Origin: an uncultured Bacilli bacterium
Lineage (GTDB): Bacteria > Bacillota_I > Bacilli_A > RF39 > UBA660
NCBI GenBank assembly: GCA_934096735.1
Contig: CAKOMS010000014.1
Coordinates: 1-21,754 of the forward strand
DNA length: 21,754 nucleotides
Reading direction: 5' to 3'
Both the position numbers and the translations under genes were made by a program. Below the pieces are notes generated by a model, which was given only the letters and a program-made list of their open reading frames with translations, was not told the origin of the DNA and did not search any database. Below are positions 6,931-15,118 of this stretch, piece by piece; position 1 is the stretch's first letter, and each line of letters opens with the position of its first letter.

Positions 6931-7656
6931 ATGAAAAAAAATAAAATTTTCACAATTACTATTACTTTGATAGTTGCAATTGTATTTTTTTTAGTAGGAG
7001 GTTTTGCAGGCTATAAAAATACACCTAAAGAAGAAGGCAAAATCGAAAAACCATTACCAAAGGCAGAATTATCAGAAGGTTTAAGAGGTAAATATGGCAT
7101 CGATAAAAATATAAATGAAACAACAATAGATAATTATCTAAATAGAACCGATACAGTTTATAGAGATGTAAGAATGCTTATTGATTCTGCTACTTGGGAA
7201 AATAAAGGCGGAGATAGATATTTAACTGGATACATTGAAGGATTTGAAGTGGTACCATCACCATATTTAGCAGGTTTTACTGATGAATATATTAAGCAAA
7301 AAGAAAAGGAAAATGTTAGTGGTCTATATGTAGGAGACACTTTATTTACTTTAAATAATGATGGATCATATAGTGCAAATTATGAAGAATCATTAGATAT
7401 TTTAGAAGCTATATTTCCTAAAAATAAAAACATATTTATAATGTGTGGTGCTGGTGGATATGCAGGACAAGTAAAAGATATGTTAATTTCACTTGGATGG
7501 GATAAAGAATTGGTAAGAGATGTTGGTGGATTTTGGTATTATGATGGAAAACACGCTATTAATGTTAAAGAAATAAAAGACGGAAAAGAATACTATAATT
7601 TTTCAAAAGTTCCTTACTATAATATAGATTTCAAAAAACTACATAAGGTAAAATAA
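6931..7656 (+). CDS. Membrane-anchored rhodanese-domain protein
   Basis: Rhodanese domains carry a reactive Cys that moves sulfane sulfur or acts in thiol chemistry. This 241-residue protein has an N-terminal signal anchor (about 6-27) and a linker, then a rhodanese-like domain facing outside. VYRDVRMLIDSATW (about 76-89) is the domain's opening strand and Asp motif, and a central insertion separates it from the active-site strand. The predicted catalytic Cys is C172 in FIMCGAGGYAGQ, with the loop CGAGGY. The following helix and DVGGFWYYDG (about 198-207) match the domain's end. The typical Arg at the end of the CxxGxR loop is Tyr, so classical thiosulfate sulfurtransferase activity is doubtful. 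The gene's stop overlaps the start of a thioredoxin-like lipoprotein gene, implying a joint extracytoplasmic thiol role. Confidence 0.75.
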   Translation: MKKNKIFTITITLIVAIVFFLVGGFAGYKNTPKEEGKIEKPLPKAELSEGLRGKYGIDKNINETTIDNYLNRTDTVYRDVRMLIDSATWENKGGDRYLTGYIEGFEVVPSPYLAGFTDEYIKQKEKENVSGLYVGDTLFTLNNDGSYSANYEESLDILEAIFPKNKNIFIMCGAGGYAGQVKDMLISLGWDKELVRDVGGFWYYDGKHAINVKEIKDGKEYYNFSKVPYYNIDFKKLHKVK

Positions 7657-8108
7657 TGAAAAAAATATTCGGAATACTATTATTAATCGTACTATTTTGT
7701 GGCTGTACAAATAATAAAAATGAAAATCTTTTATATTTGAAAGAAGATTTTTATAAAGAAAATAAATTAATTACTAAAACAAGTGATGAAATAAATAATT
7801 TAAAAAAAGATAACAACACATATTTAGTATACACTTACAATAATTATTGTACTATGAAAATACCGTGTGAAGAAATATTTAAAAGTATTATGGAAAAAAA
7901 TAATTTTAGTATGTATAGTATACCATTTAAAGATTTTAAGAATACATTTCTATATGATACAGTCAAATTTGCTCCATCAGTAATTATAGTATCTAATGGA
8001 AAAATAATTGATTATTTAGATGCTTCAAAAGATGATGATTTAGAAAAATATCAAAATGATAAAGAATTTGAAAAATGGTTAAAAAAATATTTAGTGTTAG
8101 AAATGTAA
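7656..8108 (+). CDS. Thioredoxin-like lipoprotein with a CX5C motif
   Basis: This 150-residue protein has a lipoprotein signal peptide ending in LFCGC, with the lipid-modified Cys at residue 17. The mature part fits a thioredoxin fold: TYLVYTYNNYC, a helix, then FAPSVIIVSNGKIIDYLDA, where the Pro in APSVII is in the cis-Pro position typical of thioredoxins. Instead of a CxxC active site it has two Cys separated by five residues (YCTMKIPCEEIF). The start ATG overlaps the TAA of the rhodanese gene by one base (TAATG), so translation is coupled. I infer a membrane-bound thiol-redox partner for the rhodanese. Resemblance to thioredoxin-like bacteriocin accessory proteins is possible. Confident as a lipoprotein, less so on the fold. 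Confidence 0.65.
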   Translation: MKKIFGILLLIVLFCGCTNNKNENLLYLKEDFYKENKLITKTSDEINNLKKDNNTYLVYTYNNYCTMKIPCEEIFKSIMEKNNFSMYSIPFKDFKNTFLYDTVKFAPSVIIVSNGKIIDYLDASKDDDLEKYQNDKEFEKWLKKYLVLEM

Positions 8109-8112
8109 AGGT

Positions 8113-8152
8113 AAAAAGTTATAAGAGCAAAAAAGTAATTATAACTTTTTTT
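8113..8152 (+). terminator. Intrinsic terminator after the rhodanese/lipoprotein operon
   Basis: A 12-bp stem (AAAAAGTTATAA at 8113-8124, TTATAACTTTTT at 8139-8150) with a 14-base loop, ending in seven T's. Its tail runs straight into the prfB promoter. Confidence 0.65.
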
Positions 8153-8153
8153 A

Positions 8154-8199
8154 TTTACATAATCACTAATAATAATATATAATCATGTTAGAAAAGGTG
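8154..8199 (+). promoter_or_regulatory. prfB promoter and ribosome binding site
   Basis: TTTACA (8154-8159), 18 bases, then TATAAT (8178-8183). The predicted start near 8190 lies just before AAAAGGTG (8192-8199), the Shine-Dalgarno for the ATG at 8205. The same short-leader layout is seen upstream of several other genes here. Confidence 0.55.
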
Positions 8200-8204
8200 A
8201 CAAT

Positions 8205-9255
8205 ATGAACGAACTTAAAAATAAATTAGACTCTATTGGGAGGTCTCTTTGACATTTTAGAAAAAGAAAAAAGAATTAAAGAACTAGAAGAAATAATGCA
8301 TTTATCAAATTTTTGGGATGATTTTGATTATTCTGACAAAATAACTAGAGAATATAATAGAATTAATAAAATTGTTAAAAATTATAAATCATTAACTGAT
8401 GAATTAGATACTTTAAATTTATTAAAAAATGAACTACCAGAAGAAGAGTATGATAATGAATTTAATATTCTTACAAAAAAAATAAGTGATTTAGAAAAAG
8501 AAACACATTTAAATGGACGATATGATAGCTTAAATTGTTATTTAGAAATACATCCTGGTGCTGGAGGAACAGAATCATGTGATTGGGCATCAATGCTAAA
8601 AAGAATGTATGAAAGATTTTGTGAACAAACAGACTTTGTATGTGAAGAAATATATTCCTTAAAAGGAGAAACAGCAGGAATAAAATCATGTCTTTTGCTT
8701 ATAAAAGGAGAAAATGCATATGGTTATTTAAAAAAAGAAAGTGGTGTGCATAGACTTGTTAGAATATCACCATTTGATAGTAATGATAGAAGACATACTT
8801 CATTTGCATCAGTAGTAGTATCACCAGAATTTTCAAATACACCAGAAATAGAAATAAAAGAAAGTGATTTAAAAATAGATGTATATCATTCAAGTGGAGC
8901 AGGAGGACAGTCAGTAAACACCTCTAATTCTGCAGTACGAATAACACATATCCCAACTAAAATAGTAGTAACTTGTCAAAATGAAAGAAGTCAATTAAAA
9001 AATAAAGAAATAGCAATAAAAGTTTTAAAAAATAAGCTTTATGAAAAAAAGATAAAAGAAGAAGAAGAAAAAATAAATACTTTAAAAGGTATAACATCAA
9101 ACATAGATTTTGGTAGTCAAATAAGAAGTTATATTTTAGAACCATATAAATTGGTTAAAGATAACAGATCAAATTTTGAATCGAACAGTCCAGATAAAAT
9201 TTTAAATGGAGAAATTATGGAAATGTTAGAATTTAATTTAAAAAATATAAAATAA
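8205..9255 (+). CDS. prfB: Peptide chain release factor 2 (programmed +1 frameshift)
   Basis: RF2 reads UAA and UGA stop codons and releases the finished peptide. The true start is ATG 8205: 15 codons (MNELKNKLDSIGRSL) run into an in-frame TGA at 8250-8252. The sequence CTT TGA C, with GGGAGG three bases before CTT, is the classic autoregulatory +1 frameshift site. The ribosome slips to GAC (8251) and continues to 9255, giving about 349 residues. The downstream part has the RF2 anticodon-like SPF motif (RISPFDSNDRRHTSF), the catalytic GGQ motif (SSGAGGQSVNTS) and the usual C-terminal helices. The leading zero-frame segment is shorter than in E. coli. Low RF2 favours the shift and raises RF2. 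Downstream natA-like and natB-like genes start nine bases later. Confidence 0.95.
8238..8253 (+). promoter_or_regulatory. prfB programmed +1 frameshift signal
   Basis: GGGAGG (8238-8243), three bases (TCT), then the slippery CTT and the in-frame stop TGA followed by C. The spacing and the CUU-UGA-C core match the known bacterial RF2 recoding site. The internal Shine-Dalgarno-like element pairs with 16S rRNA and pushes the ribosome forward by one base. Confidence 0.95.
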
Positions 9256-9263
9256 GGAGAATT

Positions 9264-10157
9264 ATGAAATTAGAACTAAAAAATATTACAAAAAGTTTTG
9301 GGACTAAGAAAGTATTAAAAGATATTAATTTTGAAGTTGAAAGTGGTGTATCTTTAGGAATACTTGGTAGAAACGGAGCAGGAAAAACTACAACAATTAG
9401 AATACTTATGGATGTATTTCCACAAGATGAAGGAACTATTTTAGTAAACGGAAGAGAAATAAATCGAAATGAATTAAAATTCGGATATTTACCTGAAGAA
9501 AGAGGATTATACCCTAAAAAGAAAGTAATGGAACAATTAATATATTTTACAATGTTAAAAGGAATTAGTGATAAAGATGCTATAAAAAGTATAAATTACT
9601 GGTTAGAAAGATTAAGTATGAGTGAATACAAAAACAAAAAGCTAGAAACATTATCAAAAGGTAATCAACAAAAAATTCAATTAATAGCAGCCATTGCTCA
9701 TAATCCAGACATAATTGTATTAGATGAACCATTTTCAGGTTTAGATCCAGTTAATTCAAGAATATTAAAAGATGTGGTTAAAGAAGAAATAAAATCAGGA
9801 AAAATAGTATTGTTCTCTAGTCATCAAATGAATTACATTGAAGAATTTTGTGATAATATTTTAATTATTAATAATGGTAAAGTAGTATTATATGGAAATT
9901 TAAAAGAAATTAAACATAATTACGTAAGAGATAAACTTTTAGTAAGTTCGAAAGATTCAAATAAAATATTAAATGATAATAAAGTAAACAAGAATATAGA
10001 GGTTTTAAATGATTATTTGTTAATAAAACTTGATGATTGTAATTCAAAGAAAAGTGTAATGAGTTATTTAACAAAAACATATGAAATTGATGAAATAAAA
10101 GTATATGAACCATCGTTAAATGATATATTTGTGGAATATACTGAAACTACTAAATAG
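9264..10157 (+). CDS. ABC transporter ATP-binding protein, NatA-like
   Basis: This 297-residue ATPase subunit powers the permease encoded next. The Walker A motif is GRNGAGKT (35-42), the Q-loop region is FGYLPEERGLYP (73-84), and the signature LSKGNQQKIQL (130-140) is the variant found in NatA and related ABC-2 exporters. Walker B is IIVLDEP (150-156) and the H-loop is SSHQ (H187). The C-terminal part from about residue 210 is the accessory domain found in the DUF4162/NatA group. NatAB of Bacillus exports Na+, but this subfamily has other substrates, so sodium export is only a possibility. AAGGAG (overlapping the end of prfB) serves the ATG, and the operon runs prfB, this gene, then the permease. 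Confidence 0.88.
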   Translation: MKLELKNITKSFGTKKVLKDINFEVESGVSLGILGRNGAGKTTTIRILMDVFPQDEGTILVNGREINRNELKFGYLPEERGLYPKKKVMEQLIYFTMLKGISDKDAIKSINYWLERLSMSEYKNKKLETLSKGNQQKIQLIAAIAHNPDIIVLDEPFSGLDPVNSRILKDVVKEEIKSGKIVLFSSHQMNYIEEFCDNILIINNGKVVLYGNLKEIKHNYVRDKLLVSSKDSNKILNDNKVNKNIEVLNDYLLIKLDDCNSKKSVMSYLTKTYEIDEIKVYEPSLNDIFVEYTETTK

Positions 10158-10170
10158 AAAGGCATAATAT

Positions 10171-11400
10171 ATGAAACAATTTTTTGAAGTTTTTAAATTT
10201 GAATTACTAAGTTATTTTAAAAATAAAATTTTTGTAGGAGTAACACTATTATTAATGTTAGTAACAGCAGTTACCATGTTCTTTCCAAGAATTAATTTAA
10301 CTGCTAATAATGATTCTGATAATGAATTACCAATAATATTACTTTCTAAAGTTAGCGATATAAATTTAGATTACGTAAAAACAACATTTGATTCAATATT
10401 CAGTGATTACAAGGTAATGGTAGTAGAAAATGATGAAGAATTAATTAAAAGCAAAATAAAAAATAATGAAGCAGAATTTGGTTTATTATTAACATCAAAT
10501 ACGTCTTATAAGTATTATGTTAAAAATATTACTATGTTAGATTATAATACTGAAATAGTAGATACTGCATTAAAAAAAATATATGAACTCGAAATGATGG
10601 AAAAAAATGGTATGGATCAAAATGAAGCAATAAGAATAATAGAAACACAAATTACTCATGAAACTAATAATTTAGGTAATGATCAACAAAGCAATTTCTT
10701 TTATACATACATTATGATTTTTGCATTATATACTGTAATACTTTTATATGGACAAATGGTTGCATCAAATGTTGCATCTGAAAAAAGTTCACGTGCTATG
10801 GAATTATTAATAACTAGTGTAAAACCTACAAAAATGATGTTTGGAAAAGTTCTTGCATCTTGTTTAGCAGGATTTATTCAATTAACATGCATTTTTGGTT
10901 CAGCAATTTTATTTTACAAAATTAATAAAGAATATTGGATTGACAATTCTATAATAAATTCAATATTTAATATGCCAACCAACTTACTTATATATTTATT
11001 ATTGTTCTTTGTATTAGGATTCTTAATATATGCATTTTTATATGGAGCAGTTGGATCTACGGTATCAAAATTAGAAGATATAAACACATCAATTATGCCA
11101 ATTACTATGATTTTTATAATTGCATTTATGATAGTAGTATTTTCTATGGAAACAGGAGAAGTTGATAACTTAACTATGCAAGTTGCCTCTCTTTTCCCAC
11201 TAACATCTCCAATGGCTATGTTTACAAGGATTGCAATGGGTTCACCCACTAATATAGAAATAATATCTTCAATAATTATTTTAATTGTATCGGTAGTGTT
11301 AATAGGTATACTATCAGCAAAAATCTATAAAACAGGAGTGCTATTATACGGAACTAAACCAAAATTAATTGACATAATTAAAATTATTTTTAAATCGTAA
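10171..11400 (+). CDS. ABC-2 type permease, NatB-like
   Basis: This is the membrane partner of the preceding ATPase, 409 residues. It has one transmembrane helix near the N-terminus (about 22-40), then a large extracytoplasmic domain with alternating charged stretches (about 45-175). A cluster of about five helices follows in the second half (from FFYTYIMIFALYTVILLYG onward). The cytoplasmic loop with SNVASEKSSRAMELLITSVKP (about 202-221) matches the ABC2_membrane_3/NatB conserved motif. This topology is normal for NatB-like exporters. It begins 13 bases after the ATPase stop, with GAAAGG as ribosome site. No terminator is visible after it. The substrate is unknown; Na+ or a toxic small molecule or peptide are the usual options in the family. 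Confidence 0.85.
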   Translation: MKQFFEVFKFELLSYFKNKIFVGVTLLLMLVTAVTMFFPRINLTANNDSDNELPIILLSKVSDINLDYVKTTFDSIFSDYKVMVVENDEELIKSKIKNNEAEFGLLLTSNTSYKYYVKNITMLDYNTEIVDTALKKIYELEMMEKNGMDQNEAIRIIETQITHETNNLGNDQQSNFFYTYIMIFALYTVILLYGQMVASNVASEKSSRAMELLITSVKPTKMMFGKVLASCLAGFIQLTCIFGSAILFYKINKEYWIDNSIINSIFNMPTNLLIYLLLFFVLGFLIYAFLYGAVGSTVSKLEDINTSIMPITMIFIIAFMIVVFSMETGEVDNLTMQVASLFPLTSPMAMFTRIAMGSPTNIEIISSIIILIVSVVLIGILSAKIYKTGVLLYGTKPKLIDIIKIIFKS

Positions 11401-11452
11401 AATTAATAAACATTACCAATTGTGAATATTTCGTGAATTGTTATAAATTAAC

Positions 11453-11501
11453 TTGATATTAGCATAATAATTATGTAAAATATCCTTGATATTTAGAAAG
11501 G
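11453..11501 (+). promoter_or_regulatory. Promoter and ribosome binding site of the tilS-ftsH-secG operon
   Basis: TTGATA (11453-11458), 17 bases, then TAAAAT (11476-11481) preceded by TG. The predicted start is near 11488, and AGAAAGG (11495-11501) lies before the ATG at 11509. Just upstream, 11420-11440 holds two copies of GTGAAT-like sequence (TTGTGAAT and TCGTGAAT), which could be a regulator site, but this is weak. Confidence 0.6.
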
Positions 11502-11508
11502 CAACAAA

Positions 11509-12837
11509 ATGGAAAATGTAATAAATTATCTAAAAAATTTATTTAATAAAAATGATACTGTTGTAGTAGCAACTTCAGGTGGACCAGATTCAATGTGCCT
11601 TTTAAATGTAGTTATAAAACTAAAAGAAGAATACAATTTAAAAATAATTTGTGCTCATGTTAATCATAATTTAAGAAAAGAAAGTGCTGATGAAAAAATA
11701 TTTGTTGAAAACTATGCAGTTAATAACAATATTATTTTTGAATATTTAAAAATAGATAATTATCCAGGAGGAAAATTTACAGAAGATAAAGCAAGAAGAA
11801 TAAGATATAATTTTTTTAAAGATTTAGTAAAAAAATATAATGCAAAGTATTTATTTACTGCTCATCATGGTGATGATTTAGTTGAAACAATTTTGATGCG
11901 AATAACAAGAGGAAGTAACTTAAAAGGTTATGCAGGAATAAATTTAATTAGTCAAAATGATGAATACTCTATTGTAAGACCATTACTATACACAACAAAA
12001 GACGAAATATTATCATATTTAAAAGAAAATAATATTCCTTATGCAATTGACAAAAGTAATGAAAAGATGGATTATACAAGAAATAGATTTAGAAAACATG
12101 TATTACCATTTTTAAAAAGCGAAGATAAAAATATCCATTTAAAATTTTTGAAATTTAACGAAGAATTAAATGAATATAATGATTATATTAATAAAATAGT
12201 AAATGAAAATTATGATAATGTAGTTGTAGATAATTCAGTAAATATTATAAAATTAAAAAAGCTAGATAAATTTATACAAAAGAAGATTATAGAAGCATTA
12301 ATAGTAAAAATACAAGAAAATAATATTTTTAATATTAATAGTAAAGAATTAGCAAGTATAATGAAAATAATTGATAATGAGAAAAATGTTACAATAAATT
12401 TAGCAGATAATTATATTGCTAGAAAAAGTTATAATAAGCTATACATTGAAAAAAATACCGAAATAGATACTTTTAATATCGAATTAAATGATATAATAAA
12501 TATAAATAACTTTACTTTTGAAATCATTAAAGAAAGCAATGAAAAAAATAATTATGTTTTAAGAATAAATAGTAAAGAAATAATGCTTCCGCTTATATTA
12601 AGAAGCAAAACTGATGGAGATAAAATATTTTTAAAAAATACTAATGGTAGTAAAAAAATTAAAGATATATTTATTGATAGTAAAATAGATTCCAAAAAGA
12701 GAAAAGAGTATCCAATATTAATTGATAGCAATAACACTATTTTATGGGTACCAGGAATAAAAAAATCAAAGTTTGATAAAGAAATTAATGAAAAGTATGA
12801 TATAATAATTAAATGTACGGAGGGAAAAAATGAATAA
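11509..12837 (+). CDS. tilS: tRNA(Ile)-lysidine synthase
   Basis: TilS uses ATP to attach lysine to C34 of the CAU-anticodon tRNA-Ile so that it reads AUA codons. In this AT-rich genome ATA is a common Ile codon, so the enzyme is essential for decoding. The 442-residue length is normal. The PP-loop is ATSGGPDSM (21-29), followed by CAHVNHNLRKES. The second active-site block is TAHHGDDLVETILMRITRGS. A TilS C-terminal domain follows from about residue 345 (LPLILRSKTDGDKI). The gene ends by overlapping the ftsH start by eight bases. In many Bacilli hpt lies between tilS and ftsH; it is absent here. Confidence 0.93.
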   Translation: MENVINYLKNLFNKNDTVVVATSGGPDSMCLLNVVIKLKEEYNLKIICAHVNHNLRKESADEKIFVENYAVNNNIIFEYLKIDNYPGGKFTEDKARRIRYNFFKDLVKKYNAKYLFTAHHGDDLVETILMRITRGSNLKGYAGINLISQNDEYSIVRPLLYTTKDEILSYLKENNIPYAIDKSNEKMDYTRNRFRKHVLPFLKSEDKNIHLKFLKFNEELNEYNDYINKIVNENYDNVVVDNSVNIIKLKKLDKFIQKKIIEALIVKIQENNIFNINSKELASIMKIIDNEKNVTINLADNYIARKSYNKLYIEKNTEIDTFNIELNDIININNFTFEIIKESNEKNNYVLRINSKEIMLPLILRSKTDGDKIFLKNTNGSKKIKDIFIDSKIDSKKRKEYPILIDSNNTILWVPGIKKSKFDKEINEKYDIIIKCTEGKNE

Positions 12838-14803
12838 TAAAGAAAATAATAGATTTAAAAGTACACTTCCATATGTAATTTTATTTGGAGTTGTACTAGT
12901 TGTATTTGCAGTATTACAATTTCAAAAAGATGTAGTTAATAAACTAACTACTGGAGAATTATTAAAAGAATTAAGTAAAAATAACGTAACTGAAATAGTA
13001 ATAACGCCAAATAGTAATGAATCAGTCTATTACGTAGAAGGAAAACTAAAAAATTATAAAAATAATGAAAGTTTTAAAACAAAGATTGTAGCAGAAGAAG
13101 TTACTGAAATTACTGAATATGTAAAAGAAAATGAAATTGCTAAATACGTAACAAACAGTGATCCAGGTAGTAGTGCATTTTTATATATTGCTGTAAATGT
13201 ATTACCACTACTATTAATAGTATTATTAAGTTATGTATTATTTAAAAAATTAGCATCATCAAATAAAAATTCTGTTGATTTTGGAAGAAGTAGAGCAAGA
13301 TTATCAAATGATACAGACAAAAAAAGTTTTAAAGATGTTGCTGGATTAAGCGAAGAAAAACAAGAAGTAGAAGAATTAATTGATTTCTTAAAAAATCCTA
13401 AAAAATTTCAAAAATTAGGTGCTAGAATACCTAAAGGTGTTTTATTAGTAGGGCCTCCAGGAACAGGTAAAACATTACTTGCAAAAGCAGTAGCCGGAGA
13501 AGCAAACGTACCATTTTTCTATATAAGTGGCTCTGATTTTGTTGAATTATTTGTTGGTGTAGGAGCATCTCGTGTAAGAGATATGTTTAAAGAAGCCAAA
13601 AGAAGTGCACCATGCTTAATCTTTATCGATGAAATTGACGCTGTAGGAAGACAAAGAGGAACTGGCCTAGGTGGCGGACACGATGAAAGAGAGCAAACAT
13701 TAAATCAATTACTAACTGAAATGGATGGATTTGGTGCTAATGAAGGAATAATTATAATAGCAGCTACAAATAGACCTGACGTATTAGACCCAGCTTTATT
13801 AAGACCAGGAAGATTTGATAGACAAGTAACTATAAATTTACCAGATTCAAAAGGCAGAGAAGCAATACTTAAAGTTCATTCAAAAAATAAAATATTAGCA
13901 AAAGACGTTAATTTAAAAAATTTAAGTCAAAGAACTCCAGGCTTTAGTGGAGCAGATTTGGAAAATTTATTAAATGAAGCAGCTCTTCTTGCTGTAAGAA
14001 GAAATAAAGAAGCAATAACTATGGATGAAATAGATGAAGCAACAGACCGTGTATTAATGGGGCCTGCAAAAACATCTCGTCAAATAACCGAAAAAGAAAA
14101 GAAATTGGTTTCAATTCATGAAGCAGGACATGCTGTTATAGGAATTAAATTAGAAGATGCAAACGAAGTTCATAAAATAACTATAATTCCAAGAGGAATG
14201 GCTGGTGGTTATACAATGATGCTTCCAAGAGAAGAAAAATTGGCTGTTTTAACAAAGAAAGAATTACTTGCCGAAATTACTGGGTTATTAGGTGGGCGTG
14301 TTAGTGAAGAATTGTTTTTAAAAGAAACTACAACCGGAGCATCAGATGACTTTAAAAAAGCAACAAGAATTGCAAGAAGCATGGTAACTGAATATGGAAT
14401 GAGTAATTTAGGACCAATGCAATATGAACAACAAAATAGCAGTGTGTTCTTAGGAAGAGATTATGGAAAGCAAAAGGATTTTAGTGATCAAGTTGCATTA
14501 GAAATAGATAGAGAAACTAGAAAAATAATTGAAGAATGCTATGAAACTGCAAAGAAAATTATAAGTAGCAACAAAGAGTTAATTGAATTATTGAGCGATG
14601 CATTAATGAAATATGAAACTCTTACTAAAGAACAAATTGAATATATTGTAAAAAACGGAAACATCAATTTTAAAGAAGAAACTAAAAAAGATGAATTGAC
14701 AATTGATGAACTTAAAAATATAGCAAAAGAAAAGAAAATTAAAGGTTATACAAAGATGACTGAAGAAGAATTAAAAGAAGCTATAAATGGAAAGGATGAA
14801 TAA
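12830..14803 (+). CDS. ftsH: ATP-dependent zinc metalloprotease FtsH
   Basis: FtsH is a hexameric membrane protease that pulls out and degrades membrane and regulatory proteins. The 657 residues show two transmembrane helices (about 13-31 and 116-138) around an extracytoplasmic domain. The AAA+ module has Walker A GPPGTGKT (208-215), Walker B IFIDEID and the arginine-finger region LLRPGRFDRQ. The protease has HEAGH (430-434), with the third zinc ligand in TTGASDDF (Asp about 507). The ATG at 12830 has a strong GGAGGG upstream and lies inside the tilS end. Unusually, the C-terminus (about residues 619-657) is a short, charged helical segment whose consensus resembles a Rho_N-type module. The first secG codon is two bases after the stop. 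Confidence 0.96.
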   Translation: MNNKENNRFKSTLPYVILFGVVLVVFAVLQFQKDVVNKLTTGELLKELSKNNVTEIVITPNSNESVYYVEGKLKNYKNNESFKTKIVAEEVTEITEYVKENEIAKYVTNSDPGSSAFLYIAVNVLPLLLIVLLSYVLFKKLASSNKNSVDFGRSRARLSNDTDKKSFKDVAGLSEEKQEVEELIDFLKNPKKFQKLGARIPKGVLLVGPPGTGKTLLAKAVAGEANVPFFYISGSDFVELFVGVGASRVRDMFKEAKRSAPCLIFIDEIDAVGRQRGTGLGGGHDEREQTLNQLLTEMDGFGANEGIIIIAATNRPDVLDPALLRPGRFDRQVTINLPDSKGREAILKVHSKNKILAKDVNLKNLSQRTPGFSGADLENLLNEAALLAVRRNKEAITMDEIDEATDRVLMGPAKTSRQITEKEKKLVSIHEAGHAVIGIKLEDANEVHKITIIPRGMAGGYTMMLPREEKLAVLTKKELLAEITGLLGGRVSEELFLKETTTGASDDFKKATRIARSMVTEYGMSNLGPMQYEQQNSSVFLGRDYGKQKDFSDQVALEIDRETRKIIEECYETAKKIISSNKELIELLSDALMKYETLTKEQIEYIVKNGNINFKEETKKDELTIDELKNIAKEKKIKGYTKMTEEELKEAINGKDE

Positions 14804-14804
14804 T

Positions 14805-15023
14805 ATGTTAGAAACTATATTATTAATTGTTTCAGTATTACTAATTGCAATTGTTTTACTTCAAGGTGGTAAAGCAACTGATGGATCAAGTATTATTACT
14901 GGAGGAAATGGTGAATTATTCCAAAACATGAAAGAAAGAGGAGCAGAATTATTTATATCAAGAGCAACTTTAGTACTTGGTTGTGTATTCTTTATTATTT
15001 CATTAATACTATTCTTAAAATAA
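14805..15023 (+). CDS. secG: Preprotein translocase subunit SecG
   Basis: SecG helps SecYEG move proteins across the membrane. The 72-residue product has two transmembrane helices (about 2-20 and 52-71) joined by the conserved loop LLQGGKATDGSSIITGG. The start ATG 14805 is chosen over the upstream in-frame ATGs at 14787 and 14796 because AAAGGA (about 14790-14795) is the right distance upstream and the product then begins directly with the first helix, as in known SecG. It follows the ftsH stop by one base (TAA T ATG) and is closed by a terminator overlapping its own stop codon. Confidence 0.92.
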   Translation: MLETILLIVSVLLIAIVLLQGGKATDGSSIITGGNGELFQNMKERGAELFISRATLVLGCVFFIISLILFLK

Positions 15024-15040
15024 GCCTTCGGGCTTTTTTT
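15022..15040 (+). terminator. Intrinsic terminator after secG
   Basis: AAGCC (15022-15026), the stable tetraloop TTCG, GGCTT (15031-15035), then a run of seven T's. The stem includes part of the secG stop codon. It ends the tilS-ftsH-secG operon. Confidence 0.9.
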
Positions 15041-15054
15041 AATTTTTATTTTAT

Positions 15055-15090
15055 TTACAGTTTACAATTACATGTGATAAACTATTAATA
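15055..15090 (+). promoter_or_regulatory. Probable promoter of the prepilin-rnr-smpB operon
   Basis: Two overlapping TTTACA -35-like elements (15055-15060 and 15061-15066) precede TAAACT with a TGn extension and ATTAAT/TAATAT at about 15078-15091. At least one pairing has 17-19 base spacing. The exact -10 cannot be chosen. The position right after the secG terminator makes a promoter here likely. Confidence 0.45.
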
Positions 15091-15118
15091 TAGTTAAAAG
15101 GATAAAAAGAAAGAAGAA

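Noticed and set aside
10914..11249. A 111-codon minus-strand open frame inside the ABC permease gene.
   Set aside because: It is antisense to the transmembrane region of the permease, has Ile-rich shadow composition and no ribosome site.
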